Origin: Pseudomonadota bacterium
GTDB taxonomy: Bacteria; Pseudomonadota; Gammaproteobacteria; Burkholderiales; Burkholderiaceae_C
Direction of reading: 5' to 3'
Assembly: GCA_018242005.1 (NCBI GenBank)
Contig: JAFECU010000275.1
Coordinates: forward strand, 1-64,000
DNA: 64,000 bases
Every line of letters begins with the position of its first letter. Position 1 is the stretch's first letter. A program made the position numbers and the translations under genes. Shown here piece by piece: positions 37,585 through 45,403 of this stretch. The notes below the pieces were generated by a model, which was given only the letters and a program-made list of their open reading frames with translations, was not told the DNA's origin and ran no database searches.

Positions 37585-38510
37585 CAGACTTTCTCCACTT
37601 CAGGTTTGCCGAGTAGGCCCGTGGGGCGGAACAGCAGGATCAGCACCAGCAGGCCGAAGGCCACGATGTCCTTGTATTCCGACGAGATGTAGGCCGCGGC
37701 GAAGGTTTCCGCGATGCCCAGAAGCACGCCGCCCAGCATGGCGCCAGGAATCGAACCGATACCGCCGAGCACGGCGGCCGTGAATGCCTTGACGCCGACG
37801 ATGAAGCCTATGAAGGGGTTGAGCTTGCCCACGGCCAGTGCAATCAGCACCCCGCCCACGGCGGCCAGCACGGCGCCCAGGATGAAGGTGAACGAGATCA
37901 CGCGGTTCACGTCGATGCCCAGCAGCCGCGCCATGTGCATGTCCTGCGAGCAGGCGCGGCTGGCGCGGCCCATGCGCGAATGCTTGATGTAGAGGGTGAG
38001 GGCGATCATCAGCACCACCGTGACGGCGATGATCAGCACGCGGGCGTAGGGCACATAGACCTCGAAGCCGCCCTCGGCGCCAAAGCGCAGCGCCCCGGGC
38101 AGCAACGAAGGCACGGCCATGTCGCGCGCACCCTGGCCCAGGGCCACCCAGTTCTGCAGGAAGATGGACATGCCGATGGCCGAAATCAGCGCCACCAGCC
38201 GCGGCCCGTTGCGCAGTGGCTTGTACGCCACCTGCTCGACCACGAAGCCGTACACGCCGGTGACCAGCACGGCGACGAGCAGCATGAGGGCAATGATGAC
38301 GGCGATCGGCAGGCCACTCTGCGTGCCAATGGCTGCCAGCGTGACAAGGCCCGCATAGGCGCCGATCATGTAGATTTCGCCGTGCGCGAAGTTGATCATG
38401 CCGATGATGCCGTACACCATGGTGTAGCCGATGGCAATCAGCGCGTAGATCGCTCCGAGCGACAGGCCGTTAAAGAGCTGCTGGAGCAGCTGCGGCAGGA
38501 ATTCAGACAT
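37584..38510 (-). CDS. livH: branched-chain amino acid ABC transporter permease LivH
   Basis: A 308-residue permease with about eight hydrophobic segments. It starts [49 protein letters not shown], a classic LivH N-terminus, and has the loop [26 protein letters not shown] before the last helices. It is separated from livK by 172 nt that carry a terminator hairpin, which probably lowers expression of the membrane part relative to the binding protein. Confidence 0.95.
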   Translation of the reverse strand: MSEFLPQLLQQLFNGLSLGAIYALIAIGYTMVYGIIGMINFAHGEIYMIGAYAGLVTLAAIGTQSGLPIAVIIALMLLVAVLVTGVYGFVVEQVAYKPLRNGPRLVALISAIGMSIFLQNWVALGQGARDMAVPSLLPGALRFGAEGGFEVYVPYARVLIIAVTVVLMIALTLYIKHSRMGRASRACSQDMHMARLLGIDVNRVISFTFILGAVLAAVGGVLIALAVGKLNPFIGFIVGVKAFTAAVLGGIGSIPGAMLGGVLLGIAETFAAAYISSEYKDIVAFGLLVLILLFRPTGLLGKPEVEKV

Positions 38511-38620
38511 CCTGGGCCTCTCGATAAAGAGATGGGGACAAAAAGGGGCGGCTGTTCAGAAACGGCAGATCCAGCCGGCGTGGATGCCGGGTATTTTCAC
38601 AGGCCCTGGTACAAACGGCA

Positions 38621-38666
38621 AAAACCCCGATCGCCCGGTTTCCTGAGAAGGGGCGGGCGTCGGGGT
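38621..38666 (-). terminator. intercistronic terminator between livK and livH
   Basis: On the minus strand CCCCG-CGCCCG pairs with CGGGCG-CGGGG (one bulge), followed by five Ts. It lies shortly after the livK stop. It would allow high livK and lower livHMGF expression, common for periplasmic-binding-protein operons. Confidence 0.75.
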
Positions 38667-38682
38667 GCCGGTGGCTACGTGC

Positions 38683-39801
38683 TTACTTGGCGACAGTCTT
38701 GCTGCCGTCCTTGTGCCACTCGAAGATCTGGAAATCGAAGGACTTCAGGTCGCCGCTCTTGTTCCAGCCGATGGCGCCCAGGGGCGTCTCGAAGGTGGTC
38801 TTGTGCATGTAGTCGGCCACCTTGGCGGGGTTGTCGCCCACGGCCTTGATGCTGTCGATGATGACCTGCGCGGCAGCGTAGGAGGTCATCTGGAAGGCGC
38901 CGCCGGCATCACGCTTCTTGTCCTTGAAGGCCTTGACGATGGCTGCGTTCTTGGGGTTGGTCGAGAAGTCGGCGGGCAGCGTCAGCAGCATGCCTTCGAC
39001 GGCGGGGCCGGCGATGGCGTTGACCTCGGGGTTGCCCACGCCTTCGGGGCCCATCATCTTGACCTTCAGGCCCTGTTCGCCGGCCTGGCGCAGCAGCAGG
39101 CCCATCTCGGGGTGGTAGCCACCGTAGTAGACGAAATCAACACCGGCGCTCTTGAGCTTGGTGATGACGGCGGAGTAGTCGCTGTCGCCGGCGTTGATGC
39201 CCTCGAAGAGCACCACGTTGACGCCGGCCTTTTTCAGGTCGTCGCGCACCGAGGAGGCGATGCCCTGGCCGTACGACTGCTTGTCGTGCAGGATGGCGAC
39301 CTTCTTGGGCTTGATCTTCTCGGCGATGAACTTGGCAGCGGCCGGGCCCTGCTGGTCGTCACGGCCGATGGTGCGGAAGATGAAGTGGTAGTTCTTGCCC
39401 TCGGTCAGCGCGGGCGAGGTGGCCGAGGGGGTCACGACGACCACGCCCTCGTTGTTGTAGATCGGGGCGGCGGCAATCGCCGCGCCCGAGCACACGGGAC
39501 CGACCACATAGTGGATCTTGTCGTTGATCACGCGGTTGGCGGCAACCGGGCCCTGCTTAGGCTCGCAGGCGTCGTCCACGGTGACCAGTTCAATCTTCTT
39601 GCCGTTAATGCCGCCGGCGGCATTGGCCTGTTCCACGGCCGTGGTGGCGCCTTCCTTGATCATGTCACCGTACTGGGTGACGGGGCCGGTCGCTGGAATG
39701 ACCATGGCGATCCTGACCTGCGCATGTGCAGTGGGCAGCAGGGCGGCGCTGGCCAGGCCCAGTGCGGCGACAAAGGTTTGCATGCGGAACGGAATGCTCA
39801 T
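38683..39801 (-). CDS. livK: branched-chain amino acid ABC transporter substrate-binding protein
   Basis: A 372-residue periplasmic Leu/Ile/Val-binding protein. The signal peptide MSIPFRMQTFVAALGLASAALLPTAHAQ is cleaved after AHA. The mature protein begins VRIAMVIPATGPVTQYGDMIKEGA, the usual first lobe, and has the DDACEPKQGPVAANRVINDK segment; the cysteine may pair with the one in VVGPVCSGAA. The ATG at 39801 has GGAG 10 nt upstream. An in-frame extension to 39918 would precede the signal peptide and is not coding. It heads the liv operon. Confidence 0.95.
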   Translation of the reverse strand: MSIPFRMQTFVAALGLASAALLPTAHAQVRIAMVIPATGPVTQYGDMIKEGATTAVEQANAAGGINGKKIELVTVDDACEPKQGPVAANRVINDKIHYVVGPVCSGAAIAAAPIYNNEGVVVVTPSATSPALTEGKNYHFIFRTIGRDDQQGPAAAKFIAEKIKPKKVAILHDKQSYGQGIASSVRDDLKKAGVNVVLFEGINAGDSDYSAVITKLKSAGVDFVYYGGYHPEMGLLLRQAGEQGLKVKMMGPEGVGNPEVNAIAGPAVEGMLLTLPADFSTNPKNAAIVKAFKDKKRDAGGAFQMTSYAAAQVIIDSIKAVGDNPAKVADYMHKTTFETPLGAIGWNKSGDLKSFDFQIFEWHKDGSKTVAK

Positions 39802-39834
39802 AAAACGAACTCCAACTTTGGGTAAAGCGGTCTG

Positions 39835-39863
39835 AAAAATCATCAGGCCCCGGTAGGAGCCTG
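39835..39863 (-). promoter_or_regulatory. hairpin in the livK leader
   Basis: On the minus strand CAGGCTCC pairs fully with GGGGCCTG (one G-T wobble) around a TACC loop; four bases later come five Ts. A possible promoter (TTGCCA-17-AATCAT) lies just upstream. It could be a weak attenuator or only a 5' stabilising stem. Confidence 0.4.
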
Positions 39864-39999
39864 CGATCAAGACCGCGATGATTGACCGTACGTATGGTAT
39901 TGGCAACAGGGTAAGCAAGGCTGGCGTTGCTGCCAGATTTTTGCTACGGCAGGTAGGTAATTGTCTTGGGTCAATTTCCTGGTCGAATCCCCTGGCCCG

Positions 40000-40656
40000 T
40001 CAGGGGAAGCTGGCCACCTTGGTGGCGGGTGTCGATTCTGCCCCAGCCGCGGCCTGCGCGGCCGCTGTCGGGTGCAGCTTCGCGGCCGGCACCGGTGTGC
40101 CTGCACGCCAGCGACGCAGCACGCGCTGGAAGATCAGCGCATTGGGGATTTGCAGCAGCGTGCCGAGCTCGGGGGCGGTGGCGTCTTCCAGCGTGGTGTA
40201 CAGCAGATTGACGTCCAGCACGCGGCCAAGTGCGCCGGGCTTTTCCGCCGTGTCCAGCAGTTCGATGTAATCGCCCACGCGGAATGGGCCCACGGTGAGG
40301 ATTAGGAAGGCGCAAAACAAGTTCGACAGCACGCTCCAGGCCGCAAAGAAAGCCACGGCGCCCACGGTGGCAAACCCGGTGAAGGCCGTCCACAACACGG
40401 CCGCGGACACGCCCAGGCGTTCCAATGCCAGCAAGGCCGCGCCGCCCAGGACGAGCCAGCGCACCACGGCGTTGATGGGCGTCAGCAGCTCGTGTGGAAA
40501 TTGATAGTGGTCACTGGCCCGGCGGATGAGCCGTCGCAGCAAGTAGTGCAGCAGCAGCGCCGCCAGGAGGATGAGCGCGATCTGGACGCCGGGCACGATC
40601 AGGTCGAGCCAGTCGTGCGTCCATGGCGGCAGTGCGGTCTTCAGGAGCTCAAGCAT
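40000..40656 (-). CDS. mechanosensitive ion channel family protein (short MscS type)
   Basis: A 218-residue small-conductance MscS relative. About three N-terminal helices are followed by the pore helix WTAFTGFATVGAVAFFAAWSVLSNLFCAFLILTVGPFRVGDYIEL, which has the Ala/Gly packing and the F-R-V-GD-x-I motif of the family, then a beta domain that is shortened compared with E. coli MscS (286 residues). It probably opens under hypo-osmotic stress. Its ATG overlaps the lysS stop by one base (TAATG), so both genes are co-translated. Confidence 0.88.
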   Translation of the reverse strand: MLELLKTALPPWTHDWLDLIVPGVQIALILLAALLLHYLLRRLIRRASDHYQFPHELLTPINAVVRWLVLGGAALLALERLGVSAAVLWTAFTGFATVGAVAFFAAWSVLSNLFCAFLILTVGPFRVGDYIELLDTAEKPGALGRVLDVNLLYTTLEDATAPELGTLLQIPNALIFQRVLRRWRAGTPVPAAKLHPTAAAQAAAGAESTPATKVASFP

Positions 40657-42203
40657 TACTGTTCGCGGCGCAGTGCCGGGAACAGGATCACGTCACGGAT
40701 GCTGGAGCTGTCGGTCAGCAGCATCATCAGCCGGTCCATGCCAATGCCGCAGCCGCCCGTGGGGGGCATGCCGTACTCCAGCGCGCGCACGAAGTCGTGG
40801 TCATAGAACATGGCCTCGTCATCGCCGCTGTCCTTGGCCGCCACCTGGGCGTTGAAACGTGCGGCCTGATCCTCGGCGTCGTTCAACTCTGAAAAGCCGT
40901 TGCTGAACTCGCGGCCCGTGATGTAGAGCTCGAAGCGTTCGGTGACCTCGGGGCGAGCGTCGTTGGCGCGCGCAAGCGGGCTGATTTCGGTCGGGTGCTC
41001 CATGATGAAGGTGGGCTGCCAGAGTTTGTCCTCCACCGTCTCCTCGAAGTACAGCACCTGGAGGCTGGCAAGCGAGCGTGCCGACAGCCGATCCTTTTCC
41101 TCGCTCATGCCCAGCTTTTTCAGCGCGCTGATGAGCCAGGCGGCGTCATCCACATGGGCGCCGGCCTCGGTGTACTGGTAGATGGCCTCGCGTATCGTCA
41201 GGCGCTGGAAGGGCTGGGACAGATCGACGGCGCGGCCGCCGTAGGTCAGCTGCAGGCTGCCCGTGGCCTTGAGCGCCGCATCGCGTATCAACTCTTCGGT
41301 GAAGTTCATCAGGTCGAGGTAGTTCCAGTAGGCCGCGTAGAACTCCATCATGGTGAACTCGGGGTTGTGGCGCACCGAGATGCCCTCGTTGCGAAAGCTC
41401 CGGTTGATCTCGAACACGCGCTCGAAGCCGCCGACGATCAGGCGCTTGAGGTACAGCTCGGGTGCGATGCGCAGGAACATCTCCTGCTCCAGCGCGTTGT
41501 GGTGCGTGACGAAAGGCCGGGCGTTGGCGCCACCGGGAATGGGGTGGAGCATGGGCGTCTCCACCTCCAGGAAGCCATGCTCGATCATGAACGCGCGTAT
41601 GCCACCAATGGCCTTGCTGCGCGCCACGAAGCGGCGGCGCGCAGCCTCGTCCGTCATCAGGTCCACATAGCGCTGGCGGTACTTGACCTCCTGGTCGGCT
41701 ACGCCGTGAAACTTGTCGGGCATGGGACGCAGGCTCTTGGTAAGCAGGCGCAGGCGCGTCACCTTGACCGACAGCTCGCCGGTCTTGGTCTTCATGAGTG
41801 TGCCTTCGGCTCCCAGGATGTCGCCCAGGTCCCAGCGTTTGAAGTCGGCATAGACCTCCTCGCCCACCGCGTCGCGTGTCACATAGAGCTGGATGCGCCC
41901 GCCCGTGTCGCCAAACGATCCATCCTGCAGCGTGGCAAAGCTGGCCTTGCCCATGACGCGCTTGAGCATCATGCGGCCGGCCACGCTGACGGAAACGGCC
42001 TGTGACTCCAGTGCTTCACCATCGAACGCGGAATATTGCTGCTGCAGGGCTGCGGCGTGGTGCTGCGGCTTGAAGTCGTTCGGGAACGCCACGCCCCGGC
42101 CCTGGGCCTGGTTCTCGCGCAGCACTTTGAGCTTTTCGCGGCGTTCTGCGATGAGCTGGTTTTCGTCCTGGGGCAGGTTGGTGGCTTGGTTTGGTTCAGA
42201 CAT
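40656..42203 (-). CDS. lysS: lysine--tRNA ligase (class II)
   Basis: A 515-residue class II synthetase charging tRNA-Lys. An N-terminal OB-fold anticodon-binding domain ([22 protein letters not shown]-like strand) is followed by motif 1, motif 2 ([30 protein letters not shown]) and motif 3 ([15 protein letters not shown]). The start at 42203 ([25 protein letters not shown]) is the usual one; the frame is open for 23 more codons without homology. It overlaps the channel gene by one base. Confidence 0.97.
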   Translation of the reverse strand: MSEPNQATNLPQDENQLIAERREKLKVLRENQAQGRGVAFPNDFKPQHHAAALQQQYSAFDGEALESQAVSVSVAGRMMLKRVMGKASFATLQDGSFGDTGGRIQLYVTRDAVGEEVYADFKRWDLGDILGAEGTLMKTKTGELSVKVTRLRLLTKSLRPMPDKFHGVADQEVKYRQRYVDLMTDEAARRRFVARSKAIGGIRAFMIEHGFLEVETPMLHPIPGGANARPFVTHHNALEQEMFLRIAPELYLKRLIVGGFERVFEINRSFRNEGISVRHNPEFTMMEFYAAYWNYLDLMNFTEELIRDAALKATGSLQLTYGGRAVDLSQPFQRLTIREAIYQYTEAGAHVDDAAWLISALKKLGMSEEKDRLSARSLASLQVLYFEETVEDKLWQPTFIMEHPTEISPLARANDARPEVTERFELYITGREFSNGFSELNDAEDQAARFNAQVAAKDSGDDEAMFYDHDFVRALEYGMPPTGGCGIGMDRLMMLLTDSSSIRDVILFPALRREQ

Positions 42204-42309
42204 GGTGCCGAAGGGCTTGAGGGGCAAACCCGCAATTTTAGGGTTTTGGCGCGTGGCTGGGGTATGCGGCACCGGATTGGCGCTGTAGCACCTGCCTTGT
42301 GCGCGGGAA

Positions 42310-42945
42310 TTACAAGGAGATTCCCAGGCGCTCGAGCATGTCGCCCACCAGCTCCAGCCGCACGAGCGGGCTGTCCAGGACCATCAGGTGTTGTTTGAGA
42401 TCCAGCGGCAGGGGTAGCAACTCGCACCAGCGGTCGGCCACCCAGCCGCAGTCCTGCAGCTGGTCGGGCGTCGGGTTGGTGGGAAGGCTGACTCCGCCGG
42501 CGCGCGGCTGCTGGGCTGCCAGCACCTGCGCCAGCATGGTGGCCGGGCGCCGCAGGTCGTCCGGCACGGGCACATGCGGGTCTCCAGGCAATTGCTCAAC
42601 GTCTGCGACCCACAGTCCATGCGGCAGCCGGCTGTGCCTTGTAATGCGAAAGCGCTCAGTGCCCCGGCAGCGCAGGGTGACGAGGCCGGTCTGGGGTGTC
42701 TGCAATTGCTCGATGACGGCCAGCGTGCCCATGGATTCGAACCGCTCGTCCGGCGCTCCCGCGCGCCGCACTTCCTGACCTGCCGTGAGTGCCACGACAC
42801 CAAATGGCGCGCCCGCGTGCCGGCATTTGCGCACCATGTCCAGGTAGCGCACCTCGAACACGCGCAGCGCCAGCACGCCACCGGGAAACAGCACGGTGTC
42901 GAGTGGAAACAGCGGCAGTGAAGTCAGTGTCAGGGGACGGGACAT
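42310..42945 (-). CDS. LON peptidase substrate-binding domain protein
   Basis: A 211-residue protein consisting of one LON N-terminal (substrate-binding) domain, without the AAA+ or protease parts. It starts [29 protein letters not shown], the family signature. Stand-alone LON-domain proteins are common in proteobacteria and of unknown function. The ATG at 42945 is chosen from this start; the frame is open far upstream but runs into the opposite gene. It is divergent from YggT. Confidence 0.9.
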   Translation of the reverse strand: MSRPLTLTSLPLFPLDTVLFPGGVLALRVFEVRYLDMVRKCRHAGAPFGVVALTAGQEVRRAGAPDERFESMGTLAVIEQLQTPQTGLVTLRCRGTERFRITRHSRLPHGLWVADVEQLPGDPHVPVPDDLRRPATMLAQVLAAQQPRAGGVSLPTNPTPDQLQDCGWVADRWCELLPLPLDLKQHLMVLDSPLVRLELVGDMLERLGISL

Positions 42946-43027
42946 GGCGGTGTGCATGGGCTGCATCGCTATCATCCCATGCTGCGCCGTCTTCAGCGCC
43001 GTGCTGCGCGTTCTTTTGCTGCCTTCC

Positions 43028-43576
43028 ATGCTGTTCCAGATTCTGTCCTTCATCCTCGACGTGGCCAGCGGCCTGCTCACCGGCGCCTGCCTGCTGCGCC
43101 TGTACATGCAGTTGCAGCGCGTGTCGTTCACCAACCCCGTGGGGCGGTTGGTGTTTGCGCTGTCCGACTGGCTGGTGCTGCCGCTGCGCAAGCTCGTGCC
43201 GCCCGCGGGGCGCTGGGACCTCTCCTGCCTGGCGGCGGCCTTCCTGCTGCAGCTGGTGCAGTACCTGCTGCTGTGGCTGCTGCTGGGTGCCGGCACGGGG
43301 CTGACCTGGCTGCCGTGGATGGCCTTTTTCAGCCTGCTGCGCGTGGCTGTGTCGGGCCTGATGGGGCTCATGATCGTCTATGCCGTGCTGTCCTGGGTGC
43401 CGACGCGCTCGCCCATAGGCGACGTGATCGCGCGCCTGTGCGAGCCGCTGCTGCAGCCCGTGCGGCGCGTGCTGCCGCTGGTGGGCGGCATCGACCTGTC
43501 GCCGCTGGTGCTGCTGGTGCTGCTGCAGGTGCTGTCCATCGTGCTCGGCCATATGCAGGCAGCTGTGCTCGGTTGA
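43028..43576 (+). CDS. YggT family membrane protein
   Basis: A 182-residue integral membrane protein with two YggT repeats. Each repeat has a helix, an L-x-LRLYMQLQRVSFTNPVGRLVFALSDWLVLPLRKLVPPAGRWDLS-like loop, and a second helix; the second repeat has MIVYAVLSWVPTRSPIGDVIARLCEPLLQPVRRVLPLVGGIDLSPLVLLVLLQ. The family has been linked to osmotic shock resistance and cell-envelope organisation but the role is not settled. The ATG at 43028 gives the normal length; earlier in-frame starts overlap the divergent LON gene. Confidence 0.9.
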   Translation: MLFQILSFILDVASGLLTGACLLRLYMQLQRVSFTNPVGRLVFALSDWLVLPLRKLVPPAGRWDLSCLAAAFLLQLVQYLLLWLLLGAGTGLTWLPWMAFFSLLRVAVSGLMGLMIVYAVLSWVPTRSPIGDVIARLCEPLLQPVRRVLPLVGGIDLSPLVLLVLLQVLSIVLGHMQAAVLG

Positions 43577-43676
43577 CTTCCACGGTGCCGCGACTGGGGC
43601 CTTGCCGGTAAATCGGATTCATTGGCATTGCTGCGTGCGCCATGCGCCGGGCGCGGGCGCTGCCTACAATATGCCG

Positions 43677-44132
43677 ATGTCGCAAGCCACCCAGGGTGCT
43701 TTTCTGCGGAGCGCGTTGCTGCTGCTGATCATGGTGGCGCAACTGCTGATCCCGCTGCTGCATGGCCATTTCGGAACGCCGAACCAGGCCGGCCTGCATG
43801 TGCATGCCGCACCGTCGCGCATGGTGGAGGCGGCGTGGCACTCGGCCGCGGCACCGGCCCTGTCGGCCGACCTCCATGAGCATCAAGCCCTGGCGGGCGA
43901 CGAACCCTTTGAGGTCGATGTGCAGTCGGCGCTGCAGCCGCTCGACCAGTTGCCGCAGCCGCTCCTGGCCGTCGTTGGCCTGGCGCTGCTGACCCTGGGC
44001 CTGCGTGCCGCGCGCATGCGCTGCGTTGCCTTGCGGCCCACGCCGCGCCGCGAGCCCGAACGCCTGAGCCCGCGCTGGCGCGGGCGCGTGATAAGGCCGT
44101 CGCCGGCCCAGGCGCCGCCGCAGTTTTCCTGA
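43677..44132 (+). CDS. hypothetical small membrane protein ahead of RND efflux genes
   Basis: Not recognised. A 151-residue protein with an N-terminal helix or signal (FLRSALLLLIMVAQLLIPLLHGHF), then His-containing stretches (LHGHFGTPNQAGLHVHAAPS and LHEHQALAG), a second helix near LLAVVGLALLTLGL, and a basic tail. Small His-bearing envelope proteins often precede czc-type operons (compare CzcI), so metal binding is possible. The ATG at 43677 lies 6 nt after TACAAT (43665-43670), which would make a leaderless mRNA; an ATG at 43671 is also in frame. A terminator-like GCCGCC/GGCGGC hairpin with CTTTTTT follows at 44167-44199. Confidence 0.65.
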   Translation: MSQATQGAFLRSALLLLIMVAQLLIPLLHGHFGTPNQAGLHVHAAPSRMVEAAWHSAAAPALSADLHEHQALAGDEPFEVDVQSALQPLDQLPQPLLAVVGLALLTLGLRAARMRCVALRPTPRREPERLSPRWRGRVIRPSPAQAPPQFS

Positions 44133-44237
44133 CTCTCTCCCAGGCCTTTGCATGGGCCTTGGTCGGCCGCCTGCCCAGCGGGCGGCGTTCGCTTTTTTCC
44201 TGGGCTCAGGTAGCGAATTCTGCCGAAGAGGAACCCG

Positions 44238-44266
44238 CCGTCATCCCGCTTTCGCGGGGATGACGG
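44238..44266 (+). repeat. REP-like palindrome
   Basis: CCGTCATCCCGC pairs with GCGGGGATGACGG around a short loop (one bulge). The same core is in the pair at 59977-60062 and the tandem at 7551-7593. It lies in the 209-nt gap (44133-44341) ahead of the efflux operon. Confidence 0.8.
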
Positions 44267-44341
44267 GCCCCACGCAGATCGCGTGTCCTGGACGAACGAA
44301 TCCCTCGATATCGCTGACTGAGCCTTTTCCTGGAGTCGGGA

Positions 44342-45403
44342 ATGTTTCTGTACCCATTGCTGTTGGCAGGCGCGCTTGCGCTGCCCTTGTCGTCGCTGGC
44401 CGCCGATGCGCCGGCCCTGTCCTTTTCCCCCGAACAGGCGCGCAGCCTGGGCGTGCGCTTCGAACCCATTCGGCCCACCGAGCGGCTGGAGGTGGCGGCC
44501 CATGCGCGCGTGCTGTTGCGGCCCGATGCCCAGGCCGTGCTGGGCGCTCCCTACGCGGGGGCGGTGCCGCGCGTGCTTGTGGCCGTGGGCCAGCAGGTGC
44601 GTGCCGGCCAGGCCGTGGCGGCGTTCACCAGCCCCCAGCTGTACGAGGCGTGGCGCGCGCTGCAGGAGGCCCAGTCGCAGTCGCGCCTGGCGCGCCAGGC
44701 GCTCGAGCGTGACAAGGCGCTGTATGACGACGGCATCATCGCCGCGAGCCGCTGGCAGGCCACGCAGGCCCGCGCCGCCGAGGCTGCCGCCATGGCCCAG
44801 GCGCGGCGGGCCGAGCTGGCCGCCAGCGGCGTGCAGCTGGCCGGCAATGAGGCGCAGCTGCTGGCGCCGCGCGCCGGCGTTGTGACCGAGGTGCTGGTGC
44901 AGCCAGGCGCTCGTGTCGATGCCACTGCCCCGCTGGTGCGCGTGGCCGACCCCAAGGCTCTGGAGCTGGAGCTGCTGCTGGGCCGCGAGGTGCCGCTGCC
45001 CACCGTCGGCGACCGCGTGCGCGTGGACTTGCGTGGCGCGGCGGGCCAGGTGGCGGGCGTGGCGCCGGTGGGTGACGGCTCGGCCGGCATGCGCGTGCGC
45101 GTGGCGCTGGACCGGTTGGGCGACCTGCGACTGGGCGAAAGCGTCACCGCCACCCTGGTGCTGGCCGATGGCGGCAATGCCAAGGCCGGCAGCCGCTGGC
45201 GCATTGCGGCGGCGGCGCTGGTGCACTGGCAGGGTCAGACCGGCGTGTACCTTGCCACCGACAAGGGCGCGCGTTTTGTGCCGCTGACACTGGAGGCCAG
45301 CGACGAGGCCGTGGCCGTGCTGCGTGGCGCGCTGCCGGCTGACGCGCGCATCGCCGTGACGGGCATTGCCGCGCTCAAGGGCCTGCAGGCCGGGGGGCAA
45401 TGA
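44342..45403 (+). CDS. efflux RND transporter periplasmic adaptor (CzcB-like)
   Basis: A 353-residue membrane-fusion protein linking the inner-membrane RND pump to the outer-membrane channel. The signal peptide MFLYPLLLAGALALPLSSLAA is cleaved after SLA. A barrel-sandwich hybrid follows (AVLGAPYAGAVPRVLVAVGQQVRAGQAVAAF), then an alpha-hairpin (LYEAWRALQEAQSQSRLARQALERDKALYDDG) and beta-barrel domains. It lacks the His-rich metal domain of CzcB, so the substrate is uncertain. It overlaps the pump gene (ATGATG). Confidence 0.9.
   Translation: MFLYPLLLAGALALPLSSLAADAPALSFSPEQARSLGVRFEPIRPTERLEVAAHARVLLRPDAQAVLGAPYAGAVPRVLVAVGQQVRAGQAVAAFTSPQLYEAWRALQEAQSQSRLARQALERDKALYDDGIIAASRWQATQARAAEAAAMAQARRAELAASGVQLAGNEAQLLAPRAGVVTEVLVQPGARVDATAPLVRVADPKALELELLLGREVPLPTVGDRVRVDLRGAAGQVAGVAPVGDGSAGMRVRVALDRLGDLRLGESVTATLVLADGGNAKAGSRWRIAAAALVHWQGQTGVYLATDKGARFVPLTLEASDEAVAVLRGALPADARIAVTGIAALKGLQAGGQ

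Noticed and set aside
39802-39918. Ile/Val/Leu-rich N-terminal extension of livK as a leader peptide
   Set aside because: There is no stop between it and livK, only a TTG/GTG-type start, and a plausible promoter lies inside it, so it is most likely not translated.
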